Shown here: piece after piece, positions 12,371 to 24,885 of the stretch | Numbering within the stretch: the first letter of the stretch is position 1 | Layout: each line of letters opens with the position of its first letter | Origin: Hymenolepis diminuta | Taxonomy: Eukaryota; Platyhelminthes; Cestoda; Cyclophyllidea; Hymenolepididae | DNA length: 64,000 nucleotides | Assembly: GCA_900708905.1 (NCBI GenBank) | Contig: CAADRB010000106.1 | Location: 1 to 64,000 of the forward strand | Reading direction: 5' to 3' | Notes under the pieces: model-generated | The model's database searches: none | The model's input: the letters and a program-made list of their open reading frames with translations, nothing else | Told to the model about the DNA's origin: nothing | Position numbers and translations under genes: made by a program

Positions 12371-15211
12371 GGCACGCTTTCACAAATATGTTTGGGGATC
12401 ATCCTCACCGCCAAGTTTCGATTTTCAAAAAATAACACAAATTGTAATTTAAAAATCAGAAGATTCTCTGAAACCATAGATTTCAAATAACTTCCCAAGC
12501 CACACTAGTAGAAATGTTTAAGGTGTGTGCAAGTAAGGACATCGAAGAGTCTATTTATGAATTCCGAGTGCGCATCTAGTAAAGCTTAGAGCTTTGAAAG
12601 GATGACACTCTTCACTGGAGTGCACTTTAATAACAATCTAGAAAGATGAGTTATTTTCGCGGCTTCTACATGTGACAGTGAAGTAACTTTACAACGGAGC
12701 GTTACCGGTTAGCCAAATCCGAATTTTGAGCTTAAGACCATGTTTTTATATTTGCGAGAGTAAAAGTGCAAATTCGAGTTAATTTGCCTACACCTAAGAT
12801 TCTGCACTCTGGTAATTAAGCTGGTCTATTCAAACATTGCAAAACGTCATTAGATGGTAACAAACTCATCAATGCGTGGGAATAAACAAAACTCACCAAA
12901 TGAACTCTTCTTCTTCAATTAGTTTAGTTCATCTTCATCTAAGCGCTAGAGAGCTAAGTAAACCCTTTTTATTTTGTCTTTCAAACACCATTAGCTTGGA
13001 ATTGATATTTGGAGAGTTTATTTTAAATTAGGGAATTCGGAAACTGGCAAGATATCATTTAACAATGGTGAAAATCCTGAGATCGCGAAGTGTTATAAAC
13101 GATTGAGATTATAAAGTGCTTTAATCAGAAATGTCGTGCCAAGTGAAAGGATCACGATTTGGGGGAGAGTGATTTTCAAAGACCATTTTCTTTATCAATT
13201 CCATTTTCCAATCACCATTTGGCAAGCTGGAAGCATTAAATATCACCCACGAAGATTGGGTGATATTTTGGCCCAAGCATAAAATTTCACACTCTTAAAA
13301 ATTACCAGTTGAGAACGAATATCGGTCTTTATTTTTCAAGACTCTTTCATTGATCACACATTAAAATATATAATCATGAGTGAAATTGTGTATTTTAAAA
13401 CTGGCGTGTAGGAAATAATTAAATAGCAGTTGGCATGTGAGTCAACTCCAATCCATACTGCAACTCAGTGTTTTAGTAAATTAGTGCCGAGAGCAAACAG
13501 ATTATTTATGGAAACTTTCGTTCATTTGTAGGCTTTACTTAATGAGTCATTTGTAATATTGTAGAGAAGTTAGATCATGAGCTCTTATGCACAATTATAG
13601 GAAGACCCTATTCATTTTGAGAGTACTTTGTTGTGTATTCCCTCTTAATATGCACTTAGCTTGAAACATCATCCGCACGTATATTTTATCTTCGTTAAAA
13701 TAGGCAAAGCAAGTTTATTTATCAAATTCGGACTTGTGATCTGTGTTTCTTGTATTCGTAGCTTTGAAATCAGAAGGCTGAATTGCGGCGAACTTACATT
13801 GTCAGTGACGCACCCTACGGTTATCTCTCCATCCTCCTGTAGATTTCTAATTCCAAACAATTATGTTTTCTAAGACTTATTTTAACTACGATGAATTGTG
13901 GGAGATTGTAAAGCGGGGTCTTTAGGTAATACAGGTGTATGATGTTTCAGTTGAGAATCGGCAAGTAAGAAATTCGAACTTGCAACAAATTAAACCATCA
14001 CTTCTACTATGGACCAGCTGAGGTTTTTCAAAAGATTCGCCATCTCAAATATTGCAACTGCAAAATATAATAATAAAACTATCAGTTAAATTTTTATTCG
14101 ATGGTTGCTTCCTTCGAAACCCCGTTAAATCAAATGATCCATTGCGATATATGATTTAAATAGGCAAAAAGATTAGTATATTACTCCTATGTGGCATGAT
14201 CCGTGACTAAATATGTTGTGTTTAAGTCGTAAGAAAAGGAGAGAAGAGTCATGCCGCATCGTGAACACAACTACCAGAGATATGGGGTCATCCTATTCCA
14301 CATTTTCGATGCTGTAGGAACCTCATTGCCATGGCAAGGGAAAAAGCACGTTAAGTTATAATCATAGGTAATAGTCCATATAAGTGAAGGAGACAACAAT
14401 CCAATGATGTTTGGAAAGGGGTCAATAATGTGAATGTAATGAATGTAATAAGAACAGCGACATTTTGCGCCGCTGAAAGCACTGTATTTTGCTCAATGAC
14501 AACCCCAACATAAAGTATAACCTGCAATATTTTTCATTCAGCCTTTTCTGGACGGTGAACATAAAGAAGATGGTCAGAATCATGCTAACCAATGTGCTAG
14601 TAATGGACACATTAGCAGAATCTGAGAGTCGGTTAGGGTATCCTACAGAGAAGGACAGATCATAACAATTTTGTAGAAGCGGTCATCAAATTGCGCGGAT
14701 ATGGAGGTCCGAGTCTCTTCAATCGTGAAAAACGCCCCCACCCAGATGGATTTCTCAATGTCGACAAAGGAACTTACTGACCCACCTTATGAAAAGACGA
14801 TTGGTAAATTGGGTTTGGTTATCGGTGACAACAGTTCTCTCCACGGCAGATCTTATAGGTGCTTCAATGTGGTCATGGGTGAGGGTGGAGGTGCTCACTG
14901 TTAGGTAGGTAATGTTGACCAACTTTGAACCAAGAGTCTTCGACTTGCTTCCCTCAATGAGGGCCAATTCGGATGCTTCGTTTTCATTCTTGGTCTCCAA
15001 TCCCCCTGCTGTGCTGAGATTCGACTTAGATTTCTGTCAGTCTTGTACGCAAATCCTGATGGCAGAATGTCTCATGGCGGATTCGAATCTGGTGTAGGAC
15101 CGTGAGCCGCGAATCTTCAACTTGTGGGGACCTGGAAATGACCGACCACTTTTCGACCTAGGGAACCCGCTCCCAATCCGACAATCAATCAAGGAACATC
15201 GGAATTAGTCA

Positions 15212-15400
15212 CTCCTAAGATGCGAATTTTGTGGAGAACGTCATTATTATCAAGACGGTCTTTTCCGAAGACATCGCTGCCAGAAATGCGGTAAAGATGG
15301 GCAGGAAGAAGGCTTGTGTCGAGAATTTCATTCAAATTGTTCAACCAGACAGAACAATAGCCAGCTCGAAGAAGGAGAGGAAGCAGAATGAAAGTTTGCA
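15212..15400 (+). pseudogene. Gypsy-type Gag double zinc-knuckle relic (right arm)
   Basis: The frame through 15221-15319 reads two CCHC knuckles with the exact spacing used by Gypsy-family Gag proteins, C-x2-C-G-x2-H-x4-C followed by C-x2-C-G-K-x-G-H-x4-C. First knuckle: CEFCGERHYYQD, then G where the last Cys belongs. Second: CQKCGKDG, then Q where His belongs, then EEGLC. Gag knuckles bind the element's RNA during packaging. The frame stays open for about 30 more codons and then hits stops, and no protease or reverse transcriptase follows. Upstream sequence on this strand (about 14640-15200) may be decayed capsid, but stops break it. This is an old, inactive fragment; two lost ligands and the stops make it a pseudogene. 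Confidence 0.65.
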
Positions 15401-15448
15401 GACGACCCCTGATACAGACAAATCGTGCTACCATAACGGGTAGAAATA

Positions 15449-15474
15449 GGGGGAGGGGGGAGGGGGAGGAGGGG
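15449..15474 (+). repeat. G-quadruplex-type tract, right arm
   Basis: Mirror copy of the tract at 365-390, here with the guanine runs on the plus strand. Confidence 0.6.
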
Positions 15475-15838
15475 TAAGAAGAATAAACATCCTGACCTAG
15501 TTTCTGCGATAGCCAATGAATCGAAACCAGTATCAAACGTCAATGTTGTTGGAAAGGCAGAGAAGTTAGATCTTCTTTCGAAACCAATAACAAATGTAGT
15601 GTTCTACTCCAGGCATCGGAAAAAGCGTCACGAGTCAGGAGAATAGGAAAGGACAGGTCCTAAGTAAAAGAGGAGGGAGCCATGCTAAGGTAAGCGAAAA
15701 CTGAGCTCGAGAATTTTTGGACGGCTGGTCATGCAAGACTTGAGGGGAAATCTCCAATGGAACTACTACAATAATGGGAGAAGAAGAAGAAGAAGAAGCA
15801 GACTGAAGGTGAATCAATCATCCGAATACACCTCTGAA

Positions 15839-15839
15839 N
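15839..15839. other. Single ambiguous base N at the palindrome edge
   Basis: This is the only N noticed in the window. It falls exactly one base after the last base of the right palindrome arm, so it looks like an assembly join or unresolved junction rather than a random miscall. Confidence 0.9.
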
Positions 15840-17279
15840 TTCCGCGATGACAACGAGAAATTACGCATTCTTTCCACCAGATGGGGATATCTGCTTGTAA
15901 ACCGTAAAAGTGAGCGACATTGGATCAAATAGTCAAAATTAATAGCGGAATATTTACATTGTGCACTCGAATGTTTTCTGTTCCGGTTGGGCTTCCCCAG
16001 AAGTTAACATCTTATAATTGTATTCTATTGCAGTTTAGTTCGACGGGAGACCAAATATTAAAATACATATTTTTGCAGAATTATAGAAGATGAATACTGG
16101 CAGTTATGGCAGTTTAACAAGCAAAATCTGTACAAATTTAGAAATTAATGAAACTTATTTGTTTAACATAATTTCAGTTTGCTCTTTCAACACACTCACA
16201 AATCTCCAAAGGCATTAGTGAAGGTAAGTTGGGCAAGTTAGCAACCATTAAAGGGATAATTAGTACTAAACTATTCCTTTTCTAAAAGTGGTACCTAACT
16301 TGAAACAAATTGAACGCAATTTAATGCCCAGAAGTCTATCAGTACATAATTAATTTGGAGCTGAGAACACTTGTTTTATTAGTTTTTGCTGAATATGGGG
16401 TAATAAAATAAAAGTATTTCCTCCCTTCTAATACTAATTTTGGAACAGGATTTACTCAGTTGATGCACTATTTGTTGGTAATTTTTAATTCTATAAGATA
16501 GAGTGTCTAGACATTGTCTATGGGCAAATCAGTTCTATTTTATATCGACAGGGCAAATCCGATTCTCACTTTAAGTTAAAAACAAGGTGTTCACTTAAGG
16601 TTTACAGCGACGGAAGTTATGAAAGCCTTTCACAACAGTTGCATTGTTATGTTTGAAAGTTGTTTGTTTGCATTTATAAAATGCGGGCAATTTATAATGC
16701 ATCCCATTTATGTTGGGAGTTATCTTGATTGATAGCAGCTACAGAGCTCTGTCAACCTAAAATGTGCAGCTTTCTCATCTCTGATGCGTTGAAATGTAAG
16801 CTGCTACTCATCATGGAAGGTCGTTTCGTCTTCTCAACTGTTGGGAGGAAAAGTGAATTGAGTTTGCAAGAGTGACTCCACTTGGTTACAAATTGGTCAA
16901 TAAGCACGGGACATGGTAAACAGGTACTTGTCGCAGTTCAGAGGACGAATCTCGAAATTTGAATTTTAGAACGTGATTTACCTCATAAGTATACTTTATG
17001 CAACCTGAATTTCAAAAGTTAACTGGGTAAGAATTTTTATTCGTCCCTTTGATCACCCCTCGTTGTCATTTATTTGACTTTAGGCTAACCAATTTCAGCT
17101 GCTTCCGACAGTTAAAGATTGTAAATTTGTTACGATAATGTGGGCAATGACGGCAATTAAACCAAGTGAATAAATCGGACAGATAAATGTCAACAATAAA
17201 AATTATATTACAAAACTCTCGGCCCTATTTAAAACCAAACTACTTCTGTGTCAATGCATGAACAATGCATTAATGTTAA
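15840..17279. other. Gene-free stretch after the palindrome
   Basis: AT-rich sequence without a convincing exon. Its one recognisable feature is an interspersed repeat copy at 16891-17070. Confidence 0.6.
16891..17070 (+). repeat. Interspersed repeat family B, copy 1
   Basis: Aligns by eye with 42147-42350 and 55252-55470 over its whole length: a head like GGTCAATAAGCACGGGACAT, a middle TTTGAATTTTAGAACGTGA, then a TATGCAACCTGAAT segment and a pyrimidine-rich tail. The copies differ by many substitutions, so insertion is old. Confidence 0.55.
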
Positions 17280-17456
17280 TTTATAAATGAACTTATTTGG
17301 ATGGTCCACGAGACTTGCCTTCCTGCCACCAACACTCATAAAATAGACGATATTTTAGCGATAAGATTACATTATACCGTTCCGAAAAATGTGCGCTTCA
17401 TCTTCAATTTTGTCATTAGGATATCATTTTCCAAGCAGTTATTTATTCACATTCAG

Positions 17457-17529
17457 GAATCCGAACGAATCTCCCCTGAACAAAGTTATGCGTGGTTTTC
17501 CATTGATAACGTGAAACTAATCAAATTTT
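17457..17529 (+). CDS. Candidate internal exon, unidentified gene
   Basis: A strong acceptor (TTATTTATTCACATTCAG) precedes 17457 and a GTATGT donor follows 17529. Between them the frame is fully open for 24 codons plus one base and reads ESERISPEQSYAWFSIDNV and onward. The W-F-S-I-D-N-V stretch recalls the end of beta-sandwich extracellular domains, but I cannot name a family. The same frame is open upstream to 17280, so the exon may be longer. I found no partner exons. Confidence 0.3.
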
Positions 17530-20500
17530 GTATGTATTGAGTGAATTGCGTTGCGACCGACCTTAAAGATATGCAGACATGAGAATGTTGTATATCGACA
17601 CCTTTAAATACGAATACGTTTATGTTTCAATTTACTTATGAAGAGAGCGATCATACGTGTATTCAGATGTCATAAATTATTAAAACTACCTCATTTCTGA
17701 TTCATATTGATGATTTAATGATTATTAATTATGATGCGGATATAAGTAATGGGAGTAATAAAGGATGGCCTTTTATTTGCACCAAGCTTACATTTATGGC
17801 TGTACTGATGTCATGTGCGTTTGCGTCAACTCCCATCTCAAGTGAATTACTATTATTAAACTAAACTTTACCAAAAGGCAAATAATTAGTGGAGTTAAAT
17901 AAAACAAATAACTTGAAACTGAATTTAAATGCATGCCCGCATCTCATATTGTCAGCAAGGAAGAAAAATATCAAATTCTCTATGTCTGTCCTAATTTCTC
18001 AGTTTCATGTAAACTTGGTGCAATTTCTTATGAAATCTATGAGTTGGTAATGTTGTGCGTCAGAGATGAGCAGATCCTAACATTGACAATATCCCCCATC
18101 GGGATTAGTTACTTACCTTGAGTATTGTGCTAATTCGACATTTGATTTCGGTCTGGAAATGATCTTAAAGTCCACTCACAATCATTAGAAATTTGAAAAC
18201 GATCCTTCAAAATGGTGGAAGGAGTTCAAACTCATTATTGGTGTGGCAAGCAAATTTTAAATTTTCTCTTTTTGTTGTTATTTCTCATCTGTATTTTATT
18301 AAATTTTTTATTAGAATTTGGTTTATTCACGAGCCCTTTTTCTTAAACTTAAGTCTAAATTAATTTTTGCCTTCCATCAAAGTTGATCAGCATGGAGTAT
18401 TTTTTACTTGGTGAAATATTTAAAGAGTTTTTCTTCAAGTGGAAGTTAATTAAAGTTAGTTTTGTACCGGACTAAAATAATATTTATTAATGATTCTTAA
18501 TGTTAATAAATGTTTTACATATAGCATTTTGCTCACTGTTAAATTTAAAGATACCCAGTAAGCTAAATATGGAATTGGAATGTTTAACAAAAGAATAATT
18601 TTCACTATTTCGAATTATGAAATTTTGACATTAGATAATGTAATCTGAAAAATACTTTAGTCATGTATATACGATATTGCTAGAAAGTTCTGGTAGACAG
18701 TTTCGTTTTATGGACACAAATTTAGTTGAGTTTAAAATGGAAACTTAATAAATTATAATATGGAATAAAAGTCAACAGTTTGTATTAAAATCATCTTGGA
18801 GTTCTGTTAAATGTTCATAAAATCGGGCAGTGTCATATTATCTGAAATGAGCCATGCCACCGACTGAGAGCAAATACTTAACAGTAAAATTCACAGTAGA
18901 AATTTATAAATATCCCAATGAAGTTTGATTGAAGGTCTATTTAAACAAAAAATAAATTAAATCAGGAAATTTTACTCTGTGTGCAAGATAGATTTGGTTG
19001 TTTTTCAAAAGTCAGATGAGAAAAATTTTATACTGTGTCAAGACCTGCCATGGCAATCAAAAAAACCGGTGAAAAAACACTAATTTTCAAACAATAATTT
19101 TCTTTAATCTAGAAACGCATCGTGGTACTCGAATTTTACACGTTAGCTGACTATTGAGTATACGTTTCGTATCATTTTGATATCTAGAATTTCCTCTTTG
19201 TTGAAATATCGATAATCGATTTTAAGTGCCTTCGACAATAAAAGATTATTGATTATTTTGCAATGATGTTTTAAATGGTATGTAGTGGTAAATTTGAATT
19301 TGATCATAAAAAAGATATCTTTAAATGCGCCTTTTTAGTAATGCACAGGTAATAACACTACTTTGAAAATTTTTAAGGTTCTTAATATTCAGATAATCAA
19401 AATGGTCAGCATTTTAATTTAATCTTAAAAGTATGATATTCTGAATATTGACAAAAGTCAAAATTTTACTTCAATATATTTACAGTAATATAATAATGAT
19501 GTAGGAACTTTATCTGTTGCAAGAAACAATTTTATTACAAGCTATTGGTATGCCTTTAATTGCGTCATATTCTGTTATTGTAATATCATTACCGCCTCGG
19601 ATTTTGACTTTCGGGATGGTTTTTGTTACAGTGAGCGCAATATTTTGATGGGTACATCAAATTATTAGCTGTTGACGGCACCAATTAAAATTTTACTAAA
19701 GGACATTTATGCTTAATTAATTCTGTTTGGAAATTCAATAGGTTAATACTTTTACTTCCTGCATTTTAATATAGATAATAATTAATGTTGTCATCTGCGC
19801 ATGTATGCCCACTAAATGTATTACTGTTTGGAGCGGCGGATTCTAGTAGAAGATAAGTTTTCAATCGCTGCATTGAATCAATTTAACCGGAAGTCAGATA
19901 TAATCCATATTCTGGTATATTTAAAAACTTAAAGTGTTAATATATATATCTATACATATTTAACATTGACTAATAGAAAAACACGTTACCAATTTACTGT
20001 CCTCTGACATATTGAATCGCAAATAACATTGGAAACGAAATAATATGCATTGGAGAAAGTTGAATTTAACGATTGTCAAGTTCCACGTAAACTGAATCTC
20101 ACTGATAGCAACTGGAATTAACAAAAGTAAAGAAATGGAAATTTCATTTTACATTTTCGGGCATTGAGAAAAAGTTGATTAAAATTGGCATATAGACACA
20201 ATGGTCCCCAAACTGCTGATTAAAAGGGTTATTGACGATTATAAGTTAGAATATTTTTTTGCGGTCTTAACCTTCATTCACACGATGATTAAGAAATATC
20301 AAATTTTCTCATATTTTTGACCTATCGGTTATTTTCATTTTTTACCTTAATGCAACCTTTACCAGATTACAGAACCACCTGTTCAATGTTTATGCGTCGT
20401 TATCTGGCATTACATAACATTTTAATGAACGAAAATGTTAGGTGTACTTTTCAAAACCTCTTCCAATTCACAATCAAAATACTCAGTTGCATTTAAAAAT

Positions 20501-23490
20501 AGATATCAGGCCCAAATGTAAATTTTTATGGTGATATTTTAGTCTTTTAAAATTATGCACGATTTTTAAAATAAAATTAAGAAAAATTTGTAACTTGACC
20601 TAGAAATTTTTAAGATAGTCAACTAAATTATAATTGTTGGGACATTTTAAATTTGGGCTTTAGGAGTAAATTTCATTTCTCTTTTGTTTTTTAAAGATGA
20701 AATTAATTTATGTATCAACTACGAAAATTAAACAGAGCCGTAATAAGTTGTAAAAGTGGGGAACATTTTTCTGAGTTCAGTTTTAAAGTTATTTTAGATT
20801 GTTATGAGGAGAGATTTTAATTCTTTTGTAGCCTTTTTAGCATATATTTCACAATTCAGCTCTAAGTTGTCGGATATCAGAAGAAAGCTAGCATCTGAAA
20901 TCGTGTGAGTTTCAAGAACAGATGGTTGCACCATCCCATTTTCATTTTATGAGAAGATGCATGAAAGCAATTATCCCCAATTATCGTGAAAACTATTCTC
21001 CAATAGAAATAAATTTCCTAAATATGCAGATGATGTTGAAGAAAAAGTGTTAAAAATTTGAATTCTAGAGCTAAAACTATCCTTTCTTTTCAAGAAAGGC
21101 ATATTTTGTCTTCCTACATGTAACCGTAGTATTTAAAGCTATTAATATGTGAGGTGTGCAGATCTACTAGAGTTGACCAAAGTAATTTCGACTAAACTTA
21201 AATATTCAGGAAAGTGCGGACGTACTTGCTGAGACCTTCTCAATTAATCAAATATTAATATTCATTCAAAACTAGCGTAAAATTCATTTGATAACAGATC
21301 AAACTTCTTACCAAATGTGCAGAGTTTTACAATAAACGCACTCCACACGGGACTTCCCATGTTCTAACTGGTGTATGCTTGACAGACTCAATTTTTAGAG
21401 CAAACTTATATAAGAGAACTCTACCAGAGGCTAGCTGAACTTACCGGCTGCTGGTTGTATTTCCAGTAGGATTATTAAGGTTTAGTAAAAGGTTACTTTG
21501 TGTAGCAATCTGTACAGATTTATATGTTCGACTCGTGTTTGCAAGTTAGGCATTACCACATCAATTTTAAATCGTATGGGTTCAATATAGTTTAGTACTA
21601 TGTCATGACTCTTTAGTACATAAGAATAAAAGCAAAATATACGCCTTTTTAAAATTTTACCACGTAGCGACTATATAATTGCAAAAACCATATAGTTATG
21701 ATCTTTATCACTTATAATTTAACTTCATACTTAGGTTTATAAAAAATAAAATACGTTTAGTATCTAAAAAACAGTTCTCATAGTTGATAATCATTTACCT
21801 CTAGATATTAATAAAACTTTTTGAAAGAAGATAAAAATAGCTTTTTCGGTGCAAACTGATCAATGTTTGGAAAAGTTAAGAACAGTGATTGTGCGAATGG
21901 AAGACAACGAAGTCTTGCACCCCGTATTATTGTGTTGGTGCCCACTTTGTGAAGGCTGGAAGTTGCAATTAATATAGGACAGACATTAGAATAACTTATA
22001 AAATAACAGCTGTAAGTTGCCTTCATCCATACTCTGCCAGGCCTATTATTTGTAATTAATGAGACCCACCAGATATTATACTTACAAATATTCAGGCTTA
22101 AGACCACAGACAACATGAGACAAATTTTCGACCGCTTGAGTAATAATTCTCCTTAATAGAAATAATGCTCAATGATATTGATATAATGTTGCACTTAGAC
22201 CGTTTAATTAATTTTTCTAACCAACTTTAGAAGCATATTTTTCTAAAATAGCTCTACACGACCTTATGTTTCATACCTTCCTGACCAAATTTTTAATAAG
22301 TGTCGTTGATATACATACTACAGAATCTTTTTTAACCTGATAAAGCCTTAAGGGATCGTCTAAAATAAATAATTTATTTTAATTTTAAATTGCCATCGAA
22401 CTATTAAGCCTTAACTTTTGTTAATATTTTTAAAAATGCAAATACTTCCTGATAGGTGGGCTTGCTTCACTAGATTCTTTACTAGTGCAAATTGCTTAAA
22501 CTAAAAAACACCTTCTCATAAATAGCCTACATTTATTTATGAAATAAAAGTGTTAAAATCATCTTCATTCAATAAAAAAATTGTTTCTTTCATGATGAAT
22601 TTAAGTTATAAAGGTAGTTTGATAGTCATCGCATCGGAGGTACATTACGCTTGCATCCACAATCGTGTTCGCAAAGTTCAAGTCTATTTCAGAAGGAAAG
22701 CATTTAGCATCAGTACTTTTTAAGAGTGATAGTACCAGGGAGCCTCTTGATGAAGAAATGGGATTCTATTCCTTAACTCACTTTACATTGTCCAATTCGC
22801 GGACAGAGTAAATCTGTCAATAATAGATTCTCAAACCTCTCCTACTTGAGTCAAATTACTAATTGACCTGCCTGTTATTTTTCCACTTTTATATTTATTT
22901 CAGTTTATAATTAAACATAGTTATTTAATTGAACTTAAAATATAAAAGGAAGTTATTTTTGAAAATACCTTTAAAGGAACGCAATAAATAACACCGCTAA
23001 TTCGCTATATTCCGAAATAATTTTAAGGCTTCAGGAAGCCGATGTATATCTATAAAGTATATGTTAAAATTCTCGATGTTCTGTAAAAAATATTAAATAA
23101 ACAGCGTTGATTGCAAATATTTAAAAACATGAAAAAGGATTTTTAATTGCTTGATTTTGATATTCTTTTTGTGATATTAAAATACGTCGGTTAACTAGAA
23201 TTTAACTTATTTCGTCAATTTTAGATTTCTTGGATCTCCATGAGCACTTATTGAAATTGTTTGCTTGAGAAAAGAGCCACTAAGATTCTGTGTGCAAGGG
23301 AAAATAAACTTATGGATAGACTGTCACGCAACTGGAATGTGAGTCAATTAAATCAGTCGTGAGGAAGCTATATTTTTAAAAATAAATGCACTGACGAATG
23401 AATAATACATTTAGCAAGTTACAGCGCTTTCATAAAAAGTAGACTTTGCCATTCAACAGCAATTAGTTTCTTCATCACATAGTCACTTTG
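17530..23490. other. Gene-poor AT-rich stretch
   Basis: I see no defensible exon. A 62-codon plus-strand frame (17933-18121) and a 102-codon minus-strand frame (21808-22116) are open but without flanking splice signals or motifs. A segment at about 22615-22770 has faint similarity to the tRNA-derived SINE. Confidence 0.45.
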
Positions 23491-23493
23491 CAT

Positions 23494-23742
23494 TCAGTGT
23501 GACATTTGCAAAGATTTTATTGATATCTTTACTCGAAATAAGTCAGTTAAAATTGTTAGGTCTATATTCCCTACCACAGCTACACTTGACTGGATGATCG
23601 ATGGACAGCTGCTCCTTTTCAATGCTTTAATGGCATGCATAGACTGCGCATTTTTCAATTTCGAAGAAATGTCAAAATCATTCAGATTGCTTTTAGATTT
23701 TTCCACCAGATTTGAAGATACGTTTATATCCGATGGTAATGG
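23494..23742 (-). other. Open frame, possible exon of unknown gene
   Basis: The minus strand is open for about 82 codons after a TAA, with a Ser/Lys/Asn-rich first part and a hydrophobic-charged C-terminal end (NIDLTILTDLFRVKISIKSL). The composition looks more protein-like than most frames here. There is no clear acceptor, the only early start is GTG, and the first ATG is internal. A GTAGGG donor-like site lies inside. Confidence 0.2.
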
Positions 23743-24770
23743 TTAAATGTGAAAACATTAAAAAGCCAAGCATAAATGAATACAATTAATCTAAACGAAT
23801 ATCTTCATACATTAAATCAAATTTCATAGATAATTTCTGTTATTTACTACCCTAACGTAAACAAAGTCTAATTCATAAATTCAAGCATTTGTGACATTTA
23901 AGTAAATCAAAGTGTGTGCTACATATTTCGGCGCCCTAGCATCCAATCATTTAATTCTAAAGGCTCGTAGTTCAAGGGCATTTTAAAAATGTTTTACAAA
24001 TGTATTTCTCATCTTTTTCTTGACTTACCCACTACTTGAGCAAAGATCCATTCATATCACTTGCTGTTTGTTTGCTCATTAAGTTTCCTTATTTTTGGCA
24101 GTTTACGGCTACTGGACTATCGTCTGGGAAGAATGCAACGGCTCTAATCGCCCATAAAATACATCTGTTAGTATATTAGGGTGAATAATAGTTTTGAACT
24201 ATTCTAATGTTAAATTTAAGCACTGAGGCCAAAACATGTTTGAGCCTGAAAAGATATCTGTGAGAAATACGAGCAGAGTGTATGCAAATAATACTTGTTG
24301 ATATAAAAATTTACTGTGAAAAAGAATGTGAAGGATTTATCTTCTTCTTCACTCCAAACTTGCAGTTTTGTAGGAATTTTCATGATCTGTTTCCTCTCTA
24401 AAGTGTAAACTTTTCGCCAATAAAACCTGCATTTTTCACGAATAAGCAAAATGATCCTAATAAATACCTATCATTCTCATTGGAGTAACTGGACATCTCA
24501 TTTGGCCAACATTTTACACGTGTCAGTCGAATTACAAGGAAACTATTAAATTGTGGGCGTAAACAGATTTTTAATATTCTGTTTGATTGACTTGCCAAAT
24601 TCTTCTGCCTTGATAAATGTCAAAATATTGTTTTTTCATTATCACCGGCCAATATTGTTCAATTTTACATATTCAAAAATCCTGTGAAAAACCGTTTATA
24701 TTTTATTTAATTGGTTTGCAGGAATAAATTTTGATTTTCAAAGTATTAAACTCTAAAATATAAAACAGCG

Positions 24771-24885
24771 AATTGGTATCTGGAATCGTAAAATATGAGC
24801 AACCTGAATTCAAAAATCAAATAAAGTTCAAATTTTTTATATTCACCCTTTATTTTTCGGCTCCCATCCGATTATCTACCCCTAG
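24771..24885 (+). repeat. Interspersed repeat family B, truncated copy 2
   Basis: Contains GCAACCTGAATTCAAAAATC followed by AAATAAAG and a pyrimidine-rich end, matching the 3' half of the copies at 42.2 and 55.3 kb. The 5' half is missing or unrecognisable. Confidence 0.45.

Larger units (their letters stand above)
9550..15838 (-). repeat. Right arm of the giant perfect inverted repeat
   Basis: Reverse complement of 1-6289, ending one base before the lone N at 15839. The two arms plus the spacer make a 15.8 kb hairpin-capable structure. Real palindromes of this size keep their arms alike by gene conversion. An assembly graph that collapses a repeat, or a chimeric hairpin read, gives the same picture, and the sequence alone does not decide between these. 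Confidence 0.95.

Noticed and set aside
1..15838. A Maverick/Polinton or other large terminal-inverted-repeat transposon
   Set aside because: The overall length fits, but no polymerase, integrase, ATPase, capsid or protease frame exists, and the repeats are far longer than the usual terminal repeats of such elements.
21808..22116. 102-codon minus-strand ORF
   Set aside because: No splice signals, no motif and no recognised family. The length is not rare by chance in 64 kb, and parts of the plus strand are open as well.
22615..22770. Possible fifth tRNA-derived SINE copy
   Set aside because: Only a GGGAGCCTCTTGATG-type block and a vague tRNA-like head match; too weak by eye without an alignment score.
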